Assembly: GCA_038235385.1 (NCBI GenBank)
Contig: JBBSTY010000153.1
Coordinates: 1-9,163, forward strand
DNA length: 9,163 nucleotides
DNA from: JBBSTY01 sp038235385
GTDB lineage: Bacteria; Actinomycetota; Acidimicrobiia; Acidimicrobiales; Acidimicrobilacustridaceae
Reading direction: 5' to 3'
Part shown: piece after piece, positions 6,910 through 9,163 of the stretch
How the letters are laid out: the number at the start of each line of letters is the position of its first letter
Position numbering within the stretch: position 1 is the first letter of the stretch
Program-made: the position numbers and the translations under genes
The notes under the pieces: generated by a model
Databases searched by the model: none
What the model saw: the letters and a program-made list of their open reading frames with translations, nothing else
Told to the model about the DNA's origin: nothing

Positions 6910-6915
6910 CGCCGG

Positions 6916-6929
6916 TAGCATCGGTCGCC
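6916..6929 (+). promoter_or_regulatory. TANNNT -10 box directly before the HNH gene
   Basis: TAGCAT at 6916-6921 ends 8 bases before ATG 6930, predicting a leaderless or nearly leaderless transcript. The context GGTAGCATCGGTCGCCATGG is very close to that of the ROK gene (GGTAACGTCGCCCGCCATGG). No Shine-Dalgarno is present. Confidence 0.55.
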
Positions 6930-7427
6930 ATGGGCCCGTCTCTCGTGCTCAACGCGACCTACGAGCCCCTCGGCATCGTGCCGGCCCGCCGGGCCGTCGT
7001 CCTGGTGCTCGGCGACAAGGCGGAGGTCATCCACCTCGACGGCGAGGTCCTCCACTCCGAGCATCTGACGATCGAGGTGCCGAGCGTGATCCGCCTCCGG
7101 TACTTCGTGCAGGTGCCGTATCAGCGCCGCGCCCCGCTGAGTCGACGGGCCGTGTTCCTGCGCGACGGCGGCCGGTGCCAGTACTGCGGCGCCAAGGCGG
7201 AGAGCATCGACCACGTCATCCCGCGCAGCCGGGGCGGCGAGCACACGTGGGAGAACGTGGTGGCGGCCTGCGAGCGGTGCAACACGGCCAAGCGCGACCG
7301 GTTCCTCGACGACACGGGCATGCGGCTGCACCGGCACCCGCAGGCCCCTCGGCACCTCAACTGGGTGGCGATCACGGTCGGGCACGTCCCCGAGCACTGG
7401 GAGCAGTACCTCGGACCTGCGGCGTGA
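6930..7427 (+). CDS. HNH endonuclease-domain protein (actinobacterial type)
   Basis: A 165-residue protein. The N-terminal 60 residues (SLVLNATYEPLGIV, RRAVVLVLGDKAEVI) are typical of a widespread actinobacterial HNH family. The HNH domain spans about 66-128 with paired zinc cysteines C83xxC86 and C114xxC117, the catalytic core IDHVIPRSRGG (D94, H95) and the Asn in TWENVVAAC (N109). All motif residues are present, so it should bind zinc and may cut DNA. The family is usually a lone chromosomal gene, not part of a restriction system; no methylase lies in this window. Start ATG 6930 fits the family N-terminus (MGPSLVLNATYEPLG) and the TAGCAT box. A frame extension upstream to 6807 overlaps the preceding gene and is not supported. 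The true substrate is unknown. Confidence 0.9.
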   Translation: MGPSLVLNATYEPLGIVPARRAVVLVLGDKAEVIHLDGEVLHSEHLTIEVPSVIRLRYFVQVPYQRRAPLSRRAVFLRDGGRCQYCGAKAESIDHVIPRSRGGEHTWENVVAACERCNTAKRDRFLDDTGMRLHRHPQAPRHLNWVAITVGHVPEHWEQYLGPAA

Positions 7428-7518
7428 ACGGCGTCGGCGCGTCGGTCGTCCGGTCGATCGTCGGTTGGGCCCGGTGAGGAGACCGCCCCCCGCGCCGACA
7501 CGGGCCGAGGTCGGCGGC
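7428..7518 (+). other. Intergenic gap between the HNH and enolase-superfamily genes
   Basis: This 91-base gap contains no TA dinucleotide on the plus strand, hence no TANNNT -10 box of the kind seen before three other plus-strand genes. The downstream gene may be co-transcribed with the HNH gene. GAGG at 7507-7510 serves as the Shine-Dalgarno of the next gene, 8 bases before GTG 7519. No terminator hairpin with a T-run is seen. Confidence 0.5.
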
Positions 7519-8592
7519 GTGGCGGCGCTGGAGCTCCGCCGCGTGCGGGTGCCGCTGCTCGAGCCGTTCGTGGCCGCGCACGGCACCGAACGGGAGCGTG
7601 AGGTCGTGCTCGTGCACGCCATCGGCCACGACGGTCGCCATGGCTGGGGGGAGTGCGTGGCGCTGACGAGGGCGACCTACACCTCCGAGACCACCGATTC
7701 GGCCTGGTCGTACCTGCGCGATGTGCTCGCTCCCGGATGGCTCGCCGGCGCGCGCGTGGAGGTGGCCGATCACCCGATGGCGGCGACCGCCATGGAGTCG
7801 GCGCTCGTCGACCTCGACCTGCGGGCGACCGGCCGGTCCCTGGTCGCCGCGCTCGGCGCCGAGCCGAGGTCGGTCGAGTCGTGCGCCGTCGTCGGCATGC
7901 GCCCGAGCGTCGACGCCACGGTTGCGGCGGTGGCCCGTCGGGTCGACGCCGGTCATCGATCGGTGAAGCTCAAGATCGAACCCGGGCGCGATCTCGACCG
8001 GCTGCAGGCGGTGCACGCCGCGTTCCCGGGCCTCGGACTCGCCGCAGATGCCAATGGCTCCTACACGCTCGATGACCGCCAGCTCCTGGTGCGCATCGGA
8101 GCCACCGGGATCGGGTACCTGGAGCAGCCGCTGCCGTCCCACGACCTCGGCGGCCTGGCCGAGCTCGCCTCGATGTTGCCGGTTCCGGTGGCCCTCGACG
8201 AATCGGTCGGATCTCCTGCCGACCTCGATCGGGCCATCGCGGCCGGCTGCGGGTCGGTGGTGAACGTGAAGCCGGGCCGGGTCGGTGGCATCGCCGCGTC
8301 CCTCGAGGTGCTGGACCGGGCGCTCGACGCCGGGTGGGACGCGTTCGTTGGGGGGATGCTCGAGACGGGTGTGGGTCGAGCGGTCGCACTGGCGGTCGCG
8401 TCGGTCGACACCTGCACGCTCCCGACCGATCTGGGGCCGTCGACCCAGTACTTCGCGGACGATCTCACCGATCCGATCGAGCTCCTCGAGGGCGGGCGGC
8501 TCCGCGCACCGGACTCGCCGGGTATCGGCGTGGTGCCGCGCATGGACCGGCTCGACGCGACCACCGTCGACCGGGTGGTGGTACGACGATGA
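7519..8592 (+). CDS. menC: Enolase-superfamily o-succinylbenzoate synthase / N-acylamino acid racemase
   Basis: A 357-residue enzyme of the muconate-lactonizing subgroup. It shows the capping N-terminus (1-110) and a barrel with the KxK base VKLKIEPG (K150, K152), metal ligands D177 (ADANGSY), E202 (YLEQPL) and D227 (ALDESVG), the second lysine K251 in NVKPGRVGG and the GGMLETGVGRA loop (278-288). The active site is complete. The expected reaction is dehydration of SHCHC to o-succinylbenzoate in menaquinone synthesis, but members of this subgroup can also racemise N-succinyl amino acids. An Arg three residues after K251 (R254) is the position linked with racemase activity. GTG 7519 was chosen from GAGG 8 bases upstream and family fit (ALELRRVRVPLLEPF); TTG 7465 and GTG 7474 are in-frame alternatives without a ribosome site. 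No other men gene is in the window, so the symbol is tentative. The stop overlaps the next ATG (ATGA). Confidence 0.85.
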   Translation: MAALELRRVRVPLLEPFVAAHGTEREREVVLVHAIGHDGRHGWGECVALTRATYTSETTDSAWSYLRDVLAPGWLAGARVEVADHPMAATAMESALVDLDLRATGRSLVAALGAEPRSVESCAVVGMRPSVDATVAAVARRVDAGHRSVKLKIEPGRDLDRLQAVHAAFPGLGLAADANGSYTLDDRQLLVRIGATGIGYLEQPLPSHDLGGLAELASMLPVPVALDESVGSPADLDRAIAAGCGSVVNVKPGRVGGIAASLEVLDRALDAGWDAFVGGMLETGVGRAVALAVASVDTCTLPTDLGPSTQYFADDLTDPIELLEGGRLRAPDSPGIGVVPRMDRLDATTVDRVVVRR

Positions 8593-9163
8593 ACGGGCCG
8601 ACCATCTCGTGGTCGGTGCAACGCCGTTGCGGTCGTGCGGCTGATCTCCACGCCCTCGACCTGCCCGAACCCACCCGCCGTGCGGTCTGGGTGCTCGTCC
8701 CCGACCGTCCCGCGCTCGTGCTCGGCAGCACCCAGCGCGACACCGTCGTCGACGATGCGGCGATGCGCCGCCATGCGGTGGACCTCGTCCGTCGTCGCAG
8801 CGGGGGTGGGGCCGTCCTGCTCGACGCCGCCGGGGTCCTGGGTGCGGCCCGCACCCTGTGGGTCGATCTGGTCATCCCCCGCGACGATCCGCTCTGGGTC
8901 GACGACGTCGGCCGGTCGACCGATTGGCTGGGTGCGGCGTGGGTGCGCGCCCTGTCGACGCTCGGCGTGGCGGCAGCCGTGCACCGCGGCCGACTCGGGC
9001 GCACGGAGGCCTCGACCCTGGTCTGCTTCGCCGGGTTGGGTCCCGGTGAGGTCGTTGTCGACGGTCGCAAGGTCGTGGGCATCTCCCAGCGCCGGACCCG
9101 CCTCGGCGCCCGCTTCCAGTGCGTGGTCCACCTCGCGCCGGATCCGATCGCGACCACCGCCAC
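8589..9163 (+). CDS. Lipoate-protein-ligase-A-like protein, C-terminus cut by window edge
   Basis: The frame starts at ATG 8589, overlapping the upstream stop as ATGA, and is open to the right edge (191 codons plus 2 bases). Features of the BPL/LplA/LipB catalytic fold are ALVLGSTQR (42-50), the glycine loop VRRRSGGGAVLLD (67-79), WVDLVIPRDDPLW (91-103), CFAGLGPGEV (146-155) and the conserved Lys in VDGRKVVGISQRR (K161). This Lys is the residue that binds the lipoyl carboxylate in known ligases. Such proteins transfer lipoate or octanoate, via an adenylate or thioester, to lipoyl domains of oxo-acid dehydrogenases or the glycine cleavage H protein. Between SGGGAV and WVD the spacing looks a few residues longer than I expect for the family. 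It is probably co-translated with the upstream enzyme. Whether it is a ligase, an octanoyltransferase or a divergent paralogue cannot be settled. Confidence 0.85.
   Translation, partial: MNGPTISWSVQRRCGRAADLHALDLPEPTRRAVWVLVPDRPALVLGSTQRDTVVDDAAMRRHAVDLVRRRSGGGAVLLDAAGVLGAARTLWVDLVIPRDDPLWVDDVGRSTDWLGAAWVRALSTLGVAAAVHRGRLGRTEASTLVCFAGLGPGEVVVDGRKVVGISQRRTRLGARFQCVVHLAPDPIATTA

Noticed and set aside
6930..7427. Restriction or homing system around the HNH gene
   Set aside because: No methylase, specificity subunit, intron or intein boundary is visible; the protein looks like the stand-alone actinobacterial HNH family.
7433..7499. Inverted repeat GTCGGCGC (7433-7440) / GCGCCGAC (7492-7499) in the HNH-menC gap
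   Set aside because: Eight GC-rich bases with a 51-base loop; expected by chance in this composition and with no T-run to act as a terminator.
8061..9131. 356-codon minus-strand frame opposite the menC-like and lipoate-ligase-like genes
   Set aside because: No motif, and both plus-strand genes have intact active-site motifs.

Overview
The window is gene-dense, very GC-rich DNA with strong G/C third-position bias, GTG as well as ATG starts, and several stop/start overlaps (ATGA, GTGA). This points to a high-GC actinobacterium. The gene types (actinobacterial HNH protein, ROK kinase, FadE-like acyl-CoA dehydrogenase, lipoate-ligase-like protein) would fit Acidimicrobiia such as Ilumatobacter or Iamia relatives, but that placement is inference. 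I see no tRNA, rRNA, CRISPR array, insertion sequence or phage gene.

Left part (1-4101, minus strand): a MoxR AAA+ ATPase, a DUF58 protein and a membrane transglutaminase of the TgpA/DUF3488 type, read right to left as one operon. The MoxR-DUF58 gap is 13 bases and DUF58-TgpA overlap as ATGA. The transglutaminase runs off the left edge, so its C-terminus is missing. The set is a known module in which a MoxR chaperone works with a DUF58 partner and a membrane-anchored, externally facing transglutaminase-like protein. Its substrate is generally unknown.

Middle (4102-4363): a 262-base divergent intergenic region with a Shine-Dalgarno site for moxR, a candidate minus-strand -10 and a plus-strand -10 placed directly before the next gene.

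Right part (4364-9163, all plus strand): a ROK-family sugar kinase; an acyl-CoA dehydrogenase coupled by GTGA to a 96-aa Trp-rich conserved-looking small protein; an HNH endonuclease-domain protein; an enolase-superfamily o-succinylbenzoate synthase / N-acylamino acid racemase; and, coupled by ATGA, a lipoate-protein-ligase-like protein that runs off the right edge. The plus-strand genes do not form an obvious single pathway.

The most interesting non-coding signal is a recurring start context. Three plus-strand genes (ROK, acyl-CoA dehydrogenase, HNH) lack a Shine-Dalgarno site and instead have TANNNT 7-8 bases before ATG, the geometry expected for leaderless transcripts. At the HNH gene this box lies beside two overlapping, mutually exclusive inverted repeats. 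I found no strong evidence for a wholly new multi-gene system. The better leads are the small coupled protein, the promoter architecture, and enzyme-specificity questions in the ROK and enolase-superfamily genes.
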